A stretch of DNA of 64,000 nucleotides from Arthrobotrys musiformis (GCA_036971715.1 JAVHJL010000005.1:1488001-1552000), one strand, 5' to 3'; positions 12,955 through 25,440 are shown, counted from the first letter of the stretch. Notes: generated from the letters alone by a model not told the origin. Numbers and translations: made by a program.

Positions 12955-15900
12955 CTACGTGATACGGCAAAAGATCTCAAGCGACAAAACTCACTATCTT
13001 AAAAACATTTGTAAGGCAGGTTTCCGGTAGTTCCATGCTTGAGACATGCACCTAAGCGGAAATGCGAGGAATCCAGAAGCGCGTCGAGGGAGATATTCAA
13101 GGCCACCGCGCAGCCGTCCGAGACCTCGGGAATGCAGTCGTCTACGGGTGAATGCTGTAGTTTTTCCGGGCCAATGCACAATAATGACTAATCGAGAGAC
13201 GATAGGAACTCCATACAGGTTGCATCGGTTCGGGATCCTTCGAACATGCGTATGGCTCAACGGCAAAGAAAGACTGAGCCGCTGTATCTCCGAAGCGCTG
13301 GAACCGGGGTAGGGTGGAGGATGGCGATATGGGATGTTAACTTGGGCGGGTTTGGCGGAGAGGTCACGAGAAAACAACGATCGAAGGACAACAGCGAGAC
13401 GGAGGTATGCGACCGGGTCAATCCGAAGACTATGAACGAAGAAAACTGCAAATGGCTGCTAACTCGAAAAATGCAACGCCAGGGAGCGATACAGGGGGGT
13501 CGTATGCGGATATACTGTGAGGTGAAGTCAAGTTTCAGACAGTCGCGGGGGATATTTCGACTAACGCGAGGGTTGGTGTCGTTGGTGTGAGCGAACAGGT
13601 AAGTTTTCGGCAAGCAGGCAGGCGCTGGTTGATTGATTATATTACCCTCCACACCCTGGAAAGGCACTTTTTCGAGTAGCCGAGAGAGCCTGTCAAAGGT
13701 CTGATCGAGAGAGGGCAGATATCAGATCCAGGGACATGGACCGACCAAAAAACATCGACGCCGCCGGCGGGTGACGGAGGATATCGATAGAGTAGTATTG
13801 ATATAAAGTATTGATCGATGGCTGACGATGAGATATCAGATATTAGAGATATATACCAATACCCCCAGCTCAGCACGCAGCGATTCGATTGCATGCAACG
13901 TCAACGTTCGAATTCGGCGGATAGGATGGATGGTACCAGGCGTCGGGTACTTAGTGAGGCCAACTAGTGCATGATTCTGACGATGATGAAGACCAGGGCA
14001 TGCATGGCATGATGAGCATGCGGGAAGGCGCCTCTGTGAACGAGCATGAGGAGCGCCGATATCCTGAACAGCTTAGCGCCTGATCATTGATATTGCGAGT
14101 GCTGTCGAATCAAGGGAGGCTGAGACCCGAACGACCACACCGACAACACACTTTCCCTTCCCTTCACACTGCTTCAATGGAGGCACATTACGACAATCAA
14201 ACCAACAGTGATTCCAGAAGTTACAAGATTTTTTGAGGAGAGTACTGCACTGTGTGCTTGCTGCTTTATGATTATACCGGCTACTTGGTATAGGCATATA
14301 GAGTCAAGGCGTTGGGTGGGGATATACGGGCACGAGGGAGATATATACAGCAGGTACCCAGACATCTACAGAGAGGCAGATGTCTCCGAACGGTAGCTAC
14401 ATATAGATATCGGTAGGTTCCCCTATGCCTACTCAAAAATAGCCATTGAAGGTAAATATTTAACAGCATTTCAACAGTAATGTTATATTGTCCTTGGATA
14501 TCAGTTTTTGATATTCCTATTTTGCTCAATTTTTTAACTCGTAGCATCATCCCGTCTATGAACCCAAGCGCCCCGAAGCTGACTATGAAAAAGGAATAAT
14601 TAAGCATTCATTGGCATTAAATCGTCTACCCGCCACTTTTGGTCCTAACATTCAATTCGATGTTGGGCGGATACCATGGAATATCCACAGAAACTTCCAT
14701 ATGCATGGCCATGTGCATGTAAGGCTGGCCAATTACCAACAGATACGTGGAAGACCCATGCCCAACATCCCATAAATTCCAAAGCTTCAGAACATCATGC
14801 GCCACGTGTCATAGCCACACACATGTCGTCAAACGTCTACCCATGTCTCGCCATTCAAGTGCCAACGTCGTGAATATTTCGATTACGGGAATATTCCATT
14901 CGAACGCAGATGACAGATCGTACTATTACTAAACATACTGGGTATTCTACCAAGTTCCAGAATCCCAACAGTTTATTTCGATGTTCCCTAGCTAGCACCG
15001 TTAGAGGAATTTTCCGGTTTACTTGTTTTGCCACCCCACTAGGGTTAAGAGCCCCGATCGATATGTCGATTGGCCAATACCATATACATACTTACTTTCC
15101 ATCTACGGTGCTCGAATTCGTCCGTATGTAAAAGCTCGGTTAGCAGACACGTGCGGAAACTAGACATGCTCCCGTTCCCGAAATAGCCTGTCTATAGACA
15201 ATGTAGATACCATTTATATGCACTTGATACCACTCCAAAATATTAAAGCGAGTAATTTGCAACCAAATACATTAACGCTTCGAAATGCCCGTGCTTGGCT
15301 ATAACAAATGTTCCCTAGCTTAAAAACTATATAAAAGAGTGAAACTATCCCTACGTAAAGACAGGCCGTTGTATATATAATTCTCTAAAAGCGCCAAAGT
15401 TAACTTGGAACCCTTTGACCAAGATTTCTAGCTTTAGGGTAAAATCAATACGTATGGAGATTTCATCCCAGTTTAATTATCCAAGAATATCGCTATAGTG
15501 AATTAGGTGCTTTGACTCGATCATATTAGGTAATTGGTTGGCCATCCAAAATCGAAGCCCGAGTGATTAACGTTTCGGAACTGTTGATATTTTGGTAGCT
15601 CAAGTTTTCCTGGCAAAATTCAAAGAATGTATGTACGGACAGCGGAGTAGCAGTATACGGCCCCGTACGTAAACATCACAGGTGATGCTTATGTCGATTC
15701 GAGATTCGATTCTGTGCTGTTTTGCATATTATCGCGAACAAGTTGACAAGCTGACCAAGCTTCGAAATCAAATTTCGGCTTCTAGCCGGAGCTTCAAAAG
15801 ACCAAACGAAGTATGTATACGCCTGTGATGTGAAAAGGGAGGGTTCTACCTTGCGATCAATGCAACCCCTCAGGAGTTATATTAACAACGGGTAATTCCA

Positions 15901-17774
15901 GAGCCGCCTTTGGCCCGATTTGTCAAGAGTCCTGAAGATCTCTTCGCGGTGCATAGACATTCGGCTGTTGAAGCAGGTAAGGCGGAAAGTAGAAATATTG
16001 TATCTCCCTGAAGTTTGCTGTAAGAGAACGAGGCCATCTGTGCGCTTATATCCGTTGTAGCACAATATGTAACTTGAATCCCAATATTCGATCTGAGGGA
16101 TTAAACGAGAGCTATACTTACATATACCATACATCAATATAGTGTAACTCACAAATGAACGAAAATTTCTATTCTCAATTTCTTCGCCTATTTTAACGGT
16201 ATTCGGACTCCTCAAGACGATAGATCCAGGAGGCTGCATATTGGCCAAGATCGTATATTACCCGCACGTGTAGGTCATGTTTCGCTTTTCCGTTCCCAGC
16301 CCTGCATCTAGCTGAAAACACCCGAGCCTCCCTCCTGCGAAGCGATTCGGAATCCGAAAACATCCAGTCGCATGATTCGAAGTTAACATAACTCCTGGCG
16401 TCTGCCATCGAAAGTTCGAGGACGCAGAACATTGCATAGAACAAATTCCTTCCGGATCCTGCCCCCTGTAAACTGAAACTCTAGAACACAGAAATAAGGT
16501 AAACTGATCCCGAAGATCCCGACCAGGCTATTTTCCCGGGGGGCTCCTTCAACAGCGAGACGAAAATCAATACCCTGCGGTGTGCATGAAGCGCTACCAT
16601 AACGGGACGCTGGTAAAAGTGCGAACGCCCGTGTGCATACATGTTGCACAAGGATTGTGGTATAATATCACTCAACAACGCATAATTAGTTCGCTATTCT
16701 GACCCCCAGCGCTGCGGTTCTGCTTAGTTAGCTCGAATATATCTGTATTTACCCCTACCCGGTGGCATTCATATCTGATCGCTAAGGCACGGATATATCG
16801 TCCCTTATACTAGTGTATTTATGGTATAGGCAAAAGAAATAAGAGAGCGCCTCGAAACATTTCTTGCGATATGTTTCAACCAATAGCGCGATCTATTCCA
16901 TCCGATTTCGTTCGATTTCCTTATCTGCGCCAACGTTAAGAACAAGTAACTATGGTATATCGCTGGGGCCACAGCCCTTCCGTATGCATGTATGCACGCC
17001 TTTCACTTTACCCCGCAACAATCCCCGTCAGATTCAAAATAATTCTAATTATGCCTTATCACTTGCTTTTTAATGAGAATACTTCTATATCCGAGATGAA
17101 CTCTGTAGCACAGTTCTCGCCAAGCTCTAAATTATAGACCAGGTTAAGCGAGTGAACTGTTGAAGCTTCAGCTAACCCTCACATCTACAGAATCAGAGAC
17201 GGTTGAATATCCCTAAATGCCGCTTCATTGACGGCCCCCCATTGCAGTACTCATGCAGGCCATACTAGTCGCATTAGATCTTTGATTGGTGGGTTCTCGA
17301 TTCTATCAATCGCCGACAATATGCCGTCATAACTGCAATTTTTCTTTCTGCCAGCAGGCTAGCTTAATCTCACTCCTCAGGTATCACAAACAACATCCGT
17401 TGAGAAGTTCAGCTACACCTGAGAAAGAGTCTTGCGGCTTTTGGGGATGCCTCTTGGTATGCGCCCAGAACAATACCATCCCGTCACACCGGCTTGTCGT
17501 ACAAGGCTCAAAGCTGACAATGCCTGTATAGCTGTCGCGTGCGAGCTTGACATTTGCGGCCAAGTCACAATGCCTCTCCATGGCCCTCGAGCCCTCCATG
17601 GTCCACTCCTAGGATGACCCCAAGATAAAAGGGCCACGATCCGCACGTCGATCCACCCCGAGTTGAGCCTTTCGACGTCAGGCCAATTCGGATACCCTCT
17701 TCCATCCTCTTCAGATTTTGTGTCCCACCAAGAGTACCATAACCTGCGGTTTGCCAGGTTAAACTCTTGACAAG
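12955..17774. other. Intergenic, MED13 5' side to tyrosinase promoter
   Basis: About 4.8 kb. The first few hundred bases should hold the MED13 first exon and promoter; a candidate exon is 13052-13181. The rest contains only short frames without recognisable similarity. A cluster of minus-strand frames at 15877-16678 has a decent-looking GTAAGT donor and TCAG acceptor, but the intron they would imply is only about 35 bp, and no family is recognised. Nothing else is supported. Confidence 0.4.
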
Positions 17775-20305
17775 ATGGTTTCTTGTAACTGGGCGACTAC
17801 CGCCCTTCTTACCCTTCTTACTTTGTCTTCCTCAGGAGTTCACGCTGCTCCAAAGAAGTACAAACCTGATCCAGGTACGATCTTATCTATTGTGCATGCA
17901 TACCCGTTGTGCAATGTATAACCTTCTCCCCTTTGCTCTCAGCCATGAGACCTAGTTAGATATAATATATACGGTGTATGGGTGTGAGAACGGCTTAGCT
18001 AATTCATTTTTTGACCTTATAAATCTAATAGATCAGATTAAGGAAAAGCGACAACTACTTCAAACCATTAATACGAATCAGCCACTTACTAGAGTGCCGA
18101 TTACATTGGCCACAATAGGCACTATCGGGACTATTGGGCCAACTTTCACTCGAGATCCTGCAACTCTTAGCACTACTGCTACTCTGCTGACACTTGGGAC
18201 ACTACCAGCCACCAGAATCCCAGTCACGCTACAAACAGTAGCAACTAATACTCTCCCTACACTTGGGACATTATCAGCCACTAGAATTCCAGCTACATTA
18301 CAAACGCTAGCAACTACTAGCTCGACTCTCCCAGTATATACGCCCCCAACTACGCCTCCAGGATATGGATACACCACACCAGGGACTACAAGCTCAAGCT
18401 CGATCAGGACAACAACGAGTAGTACAAGGACCTCTAGTACTTCAGCTACTCCGACATATACACCAGTAACTGGTGCAAATACCACTTGCTATAACCGTTT
18501 GAAGATCGATGTTCTCCAAAGAACTGACCCAGACCAATTTAACATGCTTGTTTTAGCATGGCAGAAGATTCAAGCCAGCCCTGACTCTGACCCATTCAGT
18601 CACTATCAGCTTTCTGGAATTCATGGCGCACCGTACGTCCTATATACTCGCCAGCCTTTCTAATTTAAATATTTTGATATCATGCTTACAATCGTGAATA
18701 GATATATTCCATGGCAGATGGGTCCTGGCTCATACGACTACAACCGAGGCTACTGTACCCACGGCAGTGCTTTGTTCACAACTTGGCACAGACCGTACCT
18801 TCTAGCTTTGGAGCAATCTTTGTTCCATGCTGCTATGGCCATCGCCAATCAATTCACTCCAACTGCTGTCCGCACCCAATACTTGGCTGCTGCCGGACGT
18901 GTCCGACTCCCGTACTGGGATTGGTCAGACCCTGTGACTCAAAGCTATCTGCCACCTATTACCATGCAGCAAACCGTTACGGTTACAAGACCAGATGGAT
19001 CAGGAAACCCAGTCACAGCGACCATTACCAACCCACTTTTCGCCTATAATTTCCTCTCCTCCACTTCTGTTGCACCCTTCGGTACCCCATGGAACACACG
19101 TTTGAGCACCCGCAGATACCCAGACGGCAGCTGGAACGATAGGTCATATCTGGCTTCGAGTTCCATGCAATCCGGCTTCACTAGCCGTGTTACAAACACA
19201 TACAATGCATTCCTCAGCACGACCTACAACCTCTTCTCCAACCGTGTCGAAGGTGTCCACGACTCCATCCACGGTGCCGTCGGAGGCGGCGGTCAGATGA
19301 GCTATGTCGCATACTCCGCATTTGACCCGATCTTCTGGCTTCACCACTGCAACGTCGATCGTTTGATGGCTATGTTCCAAGCTACTTCCCCAAGTCTCTT
19401 CGTCACCCCAGCCTCTGCAGTAGGAACCTTCGCCCGTCCAGTCCCACCAAACACCATCGACGACGCTAGCACCGACCTTTTCCCCTTCCGTCGCGCCGAC
19501 GGTTCATGGTATAAATCCAGCCATCTCCACCCGGCTAATACCATCTGGGGAATGAGGTACGGTTACCCAGAAGTGCCATGCAGCTACCAAACCCGCACAC
19601 CCGCCGAACTCGACACCTTTACCACAGGACAAGTCAACACGCTCTACGGTGGTGGACGTACCCTTCCTGGAACTTCTCGCGAATGGAACGTCCGTCTCCT
19701 TATCGACCAAGCGGAAATCCCAGGCGGTTACGATATCTACGTTTACGGTGGCACTCGTCCGCAAGACCCGTATTCCGATCCTTATGGCAAGGGATACATT
19801 GGCAGTTTGAGCTCCATGAGCATGGGATCCGTCGACCAGTACAAGCAGTCTCGTATTCGATTCGTTGATGTATCGCTTAATTCTTATCTCAAGGAATATG
19901 GATACGGCGGGGCTGATCCATACAAGATCACTGAGTACATCAGAAAGGATCTCACCTACACCATCATTGCGGTATGTCTTAAAAATTACCCGAAGGTATA
20001 ATAAAACGCATATTATAGCCAGGCCTTACTAATAAATCTTCTTTTTAAAAATACAGAACGGAAAACCGTGTTACTTCCAGGATCTATACACAGCCAAGTA
20101 TGCAGTCTACTCTCGGGACGTCTATGACAGCGGCAAGGATGACGTCCTACCGTATTACACCTCGGACCCGTATTACCACCTCAACGTTACTGAGGGCTAC
20201 GTTGGTGGTATCAAGTATCTTGACGAGATCCTTTACCCGGTCAAGGTCGATGGTTCTCGCGAGGTCCCATGGGCTGAGGTCAACTCCACGAGGATTCAGA
20301 CATAA
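17775..20305 (+). CDS. Secreted tyrosinase (polyphenol oxidase) with Thr-rich N-terminal insert
   Basis: Type-3 copper enzyme that hydroxylates monophenols and oxidises o-diphenols to quinones (melanin and phenolic chemistry). Exons 17775-17874, 18032-18632, 18702-19971 and 20057-20305 join in frame to 739 residues. Residues 1-25 form a signal peptide ending near VHA/AP. Residues about 45-170 are a Thr/Ser/Pro-rich, probably O-glycosylated linker. The tyrosinase domain follows: CuA His at 231 (GIHGAPY), 254 (CTHGS; Cys252 is placed for the thioether link) and 263 (TTWHRPY); CuB His at 420 and 424 (HDSIH) and the 448/449 pair (FWLHHCNVDR). A tyrosinase C-terminal domain lies beyond about residue 560. 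The intron between GAP and YIPW splits the CuA region; its boundary is fixed by the family pattern. Oddity: the Thr-rich block lies on the N-terminal side and contains an internal duplication. Confidence 0.95.
18184..18315 (+). repeat. In-frame imperfect duplication in the tyrosinase Thr-rich segment
   Basis: Two consecutive blocks encode almost the same peptide: LTLGTLPATRIPVTLQTVAT and PTLGTLSATRIPATLQTLAT. They are separated by only a couple of residues and are also similar at DNA level (for example ACACTTGGGACA in both). This looks like a recent tandem duplication of about 63-66 bp inside the low-complexity linker. Confidence 0.8.
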
Positions 20306-22657
20306 TTTGTCGGGGTTGAGATAAAAGAAATTGTAAAATATGTACACATTCCTATTATTTCCAAGTTGATTCAAGGTATATAAATTGGGAAAAACCTTTT
20401 ACTTCAGTTTGCTGAGATGGGCTGGGTTCTGTCCGAGTTTTATGGGTTGAAGGAAATCGATGTTTCGTATGACGATCCATAGCTTTAGTATCCTTGGAAA
20501 AAAACCAAAAGTTCTATCAGGTCAAGCTTCATGATCAGACTAATCAACTACCTAATTAAATCCTACGATTGAAAAACGAAAAAGAGCCAAGCAACAATTG
20601 AGCACATTGATTACGCGTCCAAAAAATACTCACCAATAAAAATGAAAACTAAAATGCGAGCCGACTAGCCTCGAGCTCTGTTAATTCAAACGTGGACTTC
20701 GGAAGATAATCCTGAGGCGTATTTCGGTCAGACATTAGTAGTGGCGCTGTGTTGGTCCTGTTGCAAAATCCTATTGGGGCATCGACACCACACCCCTTCG
20801 GGAAGGCAAAGTAGCAATGCATGGCTTGCTGCAGGTCTTCTCCCAAGCTTCATGCAATCCGACCTTTCCACTATCCGAAGATTTGTGGGGTACTCGACCC
20901 TTTTCCGACCACTCCTATATCTGTACATCTGCAGGTATGGTGTGTACATGGTGCCCCTCCCAATTCTAGCCTCGATTCGCCCTCCTCTTCGGATTCGAGC
21001 CCCAACGCTTGAGTTATTTTAAACAATTCCATCCTATGACAAGACTCTCGGCGGGGCCTTTTTTCGAGTACTTCCTCGCGAATGATTACTTCACAAGACC
21101 TCGACTCTCGGGGGCTCTGTGATTGTAAAGAGGATTAGCATAGTTACCTGGTAACAAGTGTCTCTGGCCAAGCTTGCAAGGCTCAATAAGCTTCAGAGTC
21201 GAGCATTAGCGATGTTGCATTCTTCCGTCTTGAATGTATTCGGTTCATCGGGCCGAGTTATTCGAGTATGAGGCTGTGGATTTCGTCAAAAGTCAATCAG
21301 TTTTCACGGCGTTGAAGGTTATGATACCAACATGTGGCCCATGAAAAATATCACCAATATTAACATCGGATGATTATTTTTTTCTTTGTTTTTGTATCAT
21401 TGTATTTACATGAGGCCATGAGGTCATAAGAAAATATAATAAAAGAACAACTATAACAAAACAACCGTCTACCCGGCCAGCAACTTCTAGCACAAATCCC
21501 CATCATTAGTGCCGAATTCCGAGCTTGGCGTTTACGGGCTTGCGTAACCCTCCCTACCGCTTGCTTCATACGGACCAACCGCGCACCCGTCCATCGTGGA
21601 ACGGGAAGCTATAGCCAAGTTCTGGCTCGGTGGCTTTCGAACTCTTCTACCACTACGACCTCGCCAAGACCATAACCCAGCTCGCCATCATCTTCGAATA
21701 AGGTACAATTGACCATGCCCTAAACAAAAATTATTATTATTAATTTTTCTTCGGCTGCTTCCTGGGACTTGGGGTTAGGTGTCATGATCTTAACTTAGAT
21801 CGAGACTTGGTCGTTCGATTTAAGTTAGACAATTGTCTTCTGGACAGCAAGCGAGAGCAGATAGATTACGTACCCCAGGTACGGTGGGGACGCTTGCTAA
21901 AACGTCCGATTAACATTACCGAGGGTCGCCTTTCCTCTTTTCGTACCCTTCTTGCGATTCTAATCGATTGCAATGGAGAGCAAAATAAGAGAAAAGAGTC
22001 TGGCGTGATGGCCGCGCTAAAAGCAGTAACGACTTGTCGAAAAAGAGCGCCTGGGCGGTGGAGTTCGAGTTTCCCTAAACACCCATGACAACAACTTATT
22101 CAGCACGCCAGAAGGGCCCAATATCGCATCGACATCCAGATCCAGTAAAGGCCCTTTTCGCTGTGTCCTGGAACGTTTTATCTGATCCGGGTCGAAATCA
22201 GCTTTTCGGCCAGCTTCGAAAACCCTCATTGGTGTCTTGAGAGCTGGATGATTCTTCCGACAACTATAGGCGGGGGGGGGGGCGCGCATGATTGAGGAAA
22301 GATGCAGTACTGCAAGCCATCTTTCTCCCCTCTAAGCATACCCTTACTCGAGGTTCGAGTTCGCATCAGTCCGCTAGCATGACTATCACGACAACATGTA
22401 CCATATTGGCACCTCCATAGCTAGCCCTCGAAATACATCGTGAACTTTCATCTATAAATAAGCAGCGATCCCTCCCCCAAAGTATGTCTTTCTTCTCACC
22501 ATCAAGCAAGCAATCCAGCTTTCTCTTGTCTCTCCTTCTAGATCTTCAAGTCACTCTCTTTCCAACGAACACTTTCGTTCTTTTACACTCTTTTTCCAAA
22601 CTCTCCAACAATCTTCAAGCTTAACTAAGCCACTCTTTCCCTTCAAAAACTTTCAAA
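20306..22657. other. Intergenic, tyrosinase 3' flank to secreted-protein promoter
   Basis: About 2.35 kb. Only short frames without recognisable similarity. An 11-12 base G run lies near 22271-22282. The last 200 bp are a promoter and pyrimidine-rich leader for the gene at 22658. Confidence 0.4.
22453..22460 (+). promoter_or_regulatory. TATA box of the small secreted protein gene
   Basis: TATAAATA about 200 bp before the ATG, followed by a long CT-rich leader with no upstream ATG in good context next to the gene. This TATA plus pyrimidine leader layout is typical of strongly expressed fungal genes. The position is seen; strong expression is inferred. Confidence 0.55.
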
Positions 22658-23092
22658 ATGCAACTTACCAACCTCTTCGTTCTCCTCACCGCCGCTTTGT
22701 CGGTTGCCGCTCTCCCATTCCCAGAGGACGAGCCCGCCGCCTCCCCAACCAGCGTCGCCCCCCGCGTCCGTCCAACCGGTGCCGGCCCATGGAAGGGTAA
22801 GGAAGGATGGAAGAGCCGTGAGCGACCAAGTGGCACCTGGGTCAAGGGTGCCCGCCCAACCGGCGGCCCAAAGGGTGACGGCAAGCGCCCAGGACCACCA
22901 GACGGCAAGCGCCCACCACCAAAGGACGGAAAGAGGCCAGAGCGCCCACCAAAGAAGGCTGAGGAGAAGAAGGAGGAGAAGGCTGAGGAGAAGGCTGAGG
23001 AGAAGGCCGAAGAGAAGGCCGAAGAGAAGACCGAAGAGAAGACCGAAGAGAAGACCGAGGAGGCTGCCGCCGAGGAGAAGGCCGACGAGTAA
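22658..23092 (+). CDS. Small secreted protein with EEK tetrapeptide repeats
   Basis: A 144-residue protein of no family I recognise. Residues 1-18 are a clear signal peptide (MQLTNLFVLLTAALSVAA). The middle is Pro/Gly/Lys-rich with three DGKRP units. Residues about 99-144 are an almost uninterrupted four-residue repeat (AEEK, KEEK, four AEEK, then TEEK units) encoded by a 12-nt DNA repeat, expected to form a highly charged single helix. There is no Cys in the mature part, so it is not a typical disulfide-rich effector. Evidence that it is real: signal peptide, TATA box and leader, and strongly biased C-ending codons. The long antisense frames over it (22621-23173) are shadows of the repeat. 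Its function is unknown; a wall- or matrix-associated or stress-related secreted protein is a guess. Confidence 0.82.
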   Translation: MQLTNLFVLLTAALSVAALPFPEDEPAASPTSVAPRVRPTGAGPWKGKEGWKSRERPSGTWVKGARPTGGPKGDGKRPGPPDGKRPPPKDGKRPERPPKKAEEKKEEKAEEKAEEKAEEKAEEKTEEKTEEKTEEAAAEEKADE

Positions 23093-23093
23093 A

Positions 23094-23157
23094 GTAAGCA
23101 TCTCACTATTCCAAAAAAACTCATCTTCTATATAAACAATCCTAACCCAATCCTCAG
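23094..23157 (+). other. Predicted intron one base after the stop codon
   Basis: Immediately after the TAA at 23090-23092 comes A then GTAAGC (23094). A canonical branch sequence CTAAC lies at 23142-23146 and the acceptor CCTCAG ends at 23157. The 64-bp length fits the other introns in the window. It would be a 3'-UTR intron. Confidence 0.6.
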
Positions 23158-24110
23158 TTATCGGTTCTATCAACGATCTTCCACAGTCTCAACGGCCTCA
23201 ACAGCCTTTTCACGACTCACTTTCATGACAATTTTACGACAACGACCTTCTTCACGACTTCAAACGAAATAACGAGAAAAATGAACAGCGACAATCACTT
23301 TTTTGCATCTTGAATGCCTTTTGCAGGGGATGGTTTGGTGACATTAGACTTGACTTTTTTGGATTTTTTTCATTTTCTTTTTCATGTAACTAGAATGGAA
23401 TTCAAGTGATTGGATTGCACGCGAAAAAACTTACCTTTCCCATCATTCGTAACGTGTGAAGAATCGTATGCTCAGTATGGCAGAATATCCGGAACCAGAC
23501 TTGTGGTTACAGTGCATTCGATATGCATTTCGAACTGGCAAGTATTTGCGTTGTTTTTGTGTTCGAGACGATCAGTAGCAGCCTGGGAATAAAGATCGAT
23601 GATCCGTTGCACAAGATTTTCAAGGATGCTGATTAAGCAGGAGACATGGGTCAAGTTAACTCCGATGGTCTGTTCGGATCTCATAATAAGAGCCTCCTAT
23701 ACAGGTGGTTGGTCCCGGGAGTCTAATCCATACACTCTCGAGACTAATGATAAGAGTACAGATGCATAAGCTAGATTTATACATAAACGAGATTGAAAAC
23801 GCCTTGATTTTTTCCAATAAAATGTTTCGCCCCGAGCCTTGGTACGCCAAATATGCAAACAAAAATATTAATAATGTCATAGAGAGCTCGTTATCTCGTA
23901 AACCAAATGCTACTGTGTCTGAGAGCTCGAGAGTCGGGTGGGTTATTTGAGAGCTCCCTGTCCGTCGGAGACGTTCTTGGGATTAAGAAGGTTTAGTCTG
24001 GAGGTCACCTTCATCGATGCGAAATCCAATCTGGAGATTGGTTTTATGCGATAGCTGGCCCAAAGGGTGCTCTCCCATATGGTACTTTCGTAGTTTGCGA
24101 GGTGCGTCTA
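23158..24110. other. Intergenic, 3' flanks of two convergent genes
   Basis: About 950 bp between the secreted-protein gene (+) and NSE2 (-), which converge. It holds their 3' UTRs. No coding or RNA feature seen. Confidence 0.45.
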
Positions 24111-25440
24111 TCAATCGTCCTCCATATCTTCCTCTTCCTCTTCCTCCTCGTCGTCGTCCTCTGCTTCACCATGTGAATCTGAAACTCGATCCTCATCATC
24201 CTCATCCTCATCCTCATCCTCCTCTCCACCCTCATCATGCGAGTCCGGAACCCTCTCCTCATCACCATACGGAATCTCCTCCTCTTTGATCGCCAAAGGC
24301 CGTGAGCTCGGATTCTTCGTCTTTGAACGTGATACAACAACTTCTTCATCGTCATCGTCATCGTCATCATTCCCAGCTCCGGCCACAACAGCCCGCTGCT
24401 CAGCCAACTCCTTCTCCTTGATTTTTGCCTCCACCAATCGTTTCGTAAGCGCATCCGGCCTTAACTCCTTCACATTAACCAGTTTCCCGCATCCGGGATT
24501 AGGACAGATAGCATCTTTCTTCTGCTGCTTGTAACCCTTTAGAACCTCTAGCAGAGCTTCTTTTTCGAATACGTGCCCACAGCCGGCTTTTACGGGCTCT
24601 TTGAAGTATTGCATCGTGAGAGGGCACTTTAAGTTTCTTTTGACGGCGACTTCTTGGATACCGTCGTCGGAGTCGTCGTCAGAGTCGGCCATTTCGACGT
24701 CTGGGTCTCTGGGTTGTCCTTCTTCTCCTTCTGACTCTGATAGTGGGTCTTCATCTGAAATCTGGGCTTCGCCGTCACAGACGAACATTGGGGTTCTGAA
24801 CCAGTCTTTCCTTTGCGGTTGTGGAGCGGTGGGTTTGGCAACACCGTAGACGAGAGACCGTAGTTCTATGTATTCTGCAGAATTTCCATATCTAAACCAC
24901 ATCGTAGTTAGCACGGCTAGCCTAGATCTCACCTCAGGACCATCCAGTATATAATAAGGATAGCACATACCGATCCTTCAAATCCCTCCGTCGATAGGCC
25001 TTCTCACCCTTCTTCATCTGCCTCTCAAACTCCTCAACAGGCTGCACCCCATCACCCTCCCCCCTCCCCCTCTCAGCTTCACTAATCCCCTGCAAAACCA
25101 TCTTCATCAACTTAACCTCCTCATCCGCATCCACCAACCCCCTAATACCCTTCTCAACCCTAACCCCCAACTCAGCAACCTTCTGCTCAACAACCTCATC
25201 CCTAGGTTTATCCTGATCAAACAACTTCTCCCGTCGGTTTTCAGCAAACCTCGCGGATGACTCGCGCAGGAGCTCCGTGGCGTCTTGGATCCATCTCGTT
25301 AGGTTTTGAGGAGGGTATTTGGCGTGGATGGCGCGGAGTTCGCCCGAGGCGGCTTGGTCGATTGGGAGAACGCAGGGTTTGTGTTCTGGATAGGAGGGTT
25401 TGACGCGACGGGGACCGCTTTGGTGGCGACGCGGGGGCAT
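24111..25440 (-). CDS. NSE2: E3 SUMO-protein ligase NSE2/MMS21 (SMC5-SMC6 complex)
   Basis: SUMO ligase subunit of the SMC5/6 complex, acting in DNA repair and replication-fork stability in the nucleus. Two exons, 24971-25440 and 24111-24891, with a 79-bp intron, encode 416 residues. The N-terminal half is helical and would dock on SMC5. The SP-RING begins at Cys246 (CPLTMQYFKEPVKAGCGHVF, then CPNPGCG), with the Cys/His pattern of MMS21. The last 90 or so residues are an acidic tail of Asp/Glu repeats ending in EDMEDD, encoded by a GAT/GAG microsatellite-like stretch at about 24115-24240. Yeast MMS21 is much shorter (267 residues), so the acidic tail and the Ser/Asp/Glu-rich linker before the RING are additions. 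Divergent from nothing nearby; convergent with the secreted-protein gene. Confidence 0.93.

Noticed and set aside
15877..16678. Three overlapping minus-strand frames with a GTAAGT donor
   Set aside because: The implied intron is only about 35 bp and the peptide matches no family; not enough to call a gene.
22621..23173. Two long minus-strand frames (167 and 176 codons) with Ser/Phe or Leu repeats
   Set aside because: They are antisense shadows of the 12-nt EEK-coding repeat of the secreted protein gene on the plus strand; no independent start or splice support.
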